Positions 63,416-64,000 of a DNA stretch of 64,000 nucleotides are shown piece after piece. The notes under the pieces are model-generated. The model ran no database searches, was not told the origin of the DNA, and worked only from the letters and a program-made list of their open reading frames with translations. The stretch comes from Paenibacillus gyeongsangnamensis (GTDB lineage: Bacteria; Bacillota; Bacilli; Paenibacillales; NBRC-103111). The position numbers and the translations under genes are program-made. How positions within the stretch are numbered: position 1 is the first letter of the stretch; each line of letters opens with the position of its first letter. The stretch is from contig NZ_JAQAGZ010000006.1 of assembly GCF_027533625.1 (NCBI RefSeq), positions 186,001 through 250,000 of the forward strand, read 5' to 3'.

Positions 63416-64000
63416 ATTCAACCAGCCTGACCGAACAACCTATGACAGGGCATCATGATCATCCGGATGTGGAAGAGATGCGCACGTTCGGCTTCTGGAT
63501 TTACCTCATGACGGATATCATGATCTTCGGCACGTTTTTTGCCGCTTATATCGTTCTGAAAAACAATACCAATGGAGGTCCGGGGCCCGCCGATTTGTTC
63601 GAATTGGGCGGAGTGATTGCAAGCACATTTATTCTGCTCGCGAGCAGCTATACATGCGGATTGGCGGTGCTTGTGATGCACAAAGGAAAGCAACGGGCTC
63701 TGATCGGGTGGCTTGGCATAACGGCCTTGCTGGGGGCGGTGTTTATCGGATTGGAGGTCAGAGAGTCTGCGCATTTTGTGAATGAAGGCGTAACGATGAG
63801 CGCCAGCGCATTTTTATCGGCTTTTTACACACTGGTGGGTACCCATGGTGTGCATGTGACGATTGGATTGGTATGGATGATTGCGTTGATGATGCAGCTG
63901 ACCAGAAAGGGAATTACCCCTATAACGAAACGTAAGGTCTATGTGATCAGCCTGTTTTGGCACTTTTTGGACGTGGTCTGGATTTTCGTATTCACAGTTG
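63412..64000 (+). CDS. cyoC: Cytochrome o-type quinol oxidase subunit III (partial)
   Basis: 196 codons before the window ends. [13 protein letters not shown], a His-rich stretch (HHDHPD), then membrane helices [42 protein letters not shown] and [23 protein letters not shown], and [17 protein letters not shown] at the edge, matching heme-copper oxidase subunit III. ATG 63412 overlaps the cyoB stop by 4 nt. No lesion is visible here, in contrast to the two upstream subunits. Confidence 0.9.
   Translation, partial: MNSTSLTEQPMTGHHDHPDVEEMRTFGFWIYLMTDIMIFGTFFAAYIVLKNNTNGGPGPADLFELGGVIASTFILLASSYTCGLAVLVMHKGKQRALIGWLGITALLGAVFIGLEVRESAHFVNEGVTMSASAFLSAFYTLVGTHGVHVTIGLVWMIALMMQLTRKGITPITKRKVYVISLFWHFLDVVWIFVFTV

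Noticed and set aside
1..64000. tRNA or rRNA genes
   Set aside because: No cloverleaf-like segment with T-loop GTTCGAATC-type consensus and CCA end, and no rRNA sequence was seen.

Overview
The window looks like a chromosome segment of a GC-rich, endospore-forming, aerobic Gram-positive of the Paenibacillaceae (Paenibacillus or Cohnella type). This rests on the GerA-type germinant-receptor operon, a dlt operon with dltX, topoisomerase IV genes in parE-parC order, a glgBCDA cluster, a parvulin foldase with a copper-amine-oxidase-like stalk domain, strong GGAGG ribosome-binding sites and sigma-A promoters. The species call is an inference.

Layout. 0-20 kb is mostly intact core: an M23 peptidase end, an SGNH hydrolase with a two-gene ABC exporter, parE-parC, a MarR regulator, a holin-like type I toxin locus, a minus-strand block (pseudouridine synthase, methyltransferase, PrsA-like foldase), glgB-glgC-glgD-glgA and an orphan GAF histidine kinase. 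At 20.2-21.8 kb an IS110-family element interrupts a copy of a 102-bp dispersed repeat. 22-32.5 kb holds a gerKA-KB-KC operon and a copper cluster (csoR, copA, a His-rich lipoprotein and two small membrane proteins). 32.5-43 kb is accessory: AraC/GH29 fucosidase, a molybdate modAB pair with a divergent regulator, a fluoride riboswitch driving a CLC-F exporter, a ZTP riboswitch in front of a DJ-1/PfpI gene, a chemoreceptor and a frameshifted DUF1697 gene. 43-56 kb holds small hypothetical genes, ferritin, an L,D-transpeptidase, a three-gene GMC dehydrogenase set, an ImmA-like metalloprotease, two helical-bundle proteins and dltXABCD. 56-64 kb contains visible decay: a truncated GlcG gene, an internally deleted KDPG aldolase, and a cyo-type quinol oxidase whose subunits II and I carry four lesions.

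Most interesting signals. (1) The noncoding leader of the IS110 element contains a 10-nt and a 9-nt segment that match the left flank and the complement of the right flank of its own insertion site, as expected for a bridge RNA; the target is the 102-bp repeat, of which four uninterrupted copies remain. (2) That repeat sits directly behind terminator-like T-rich tracts. (3) Two nested-palindrome elements (about 117-120 bp) share one geometry while their stem sequences differ. (4) A LexA-like box overlaps the promoter of the holin-like toxin. (5) A ZTP riboswitch with its own terminator precedes a DJ-1/PfpI gene.
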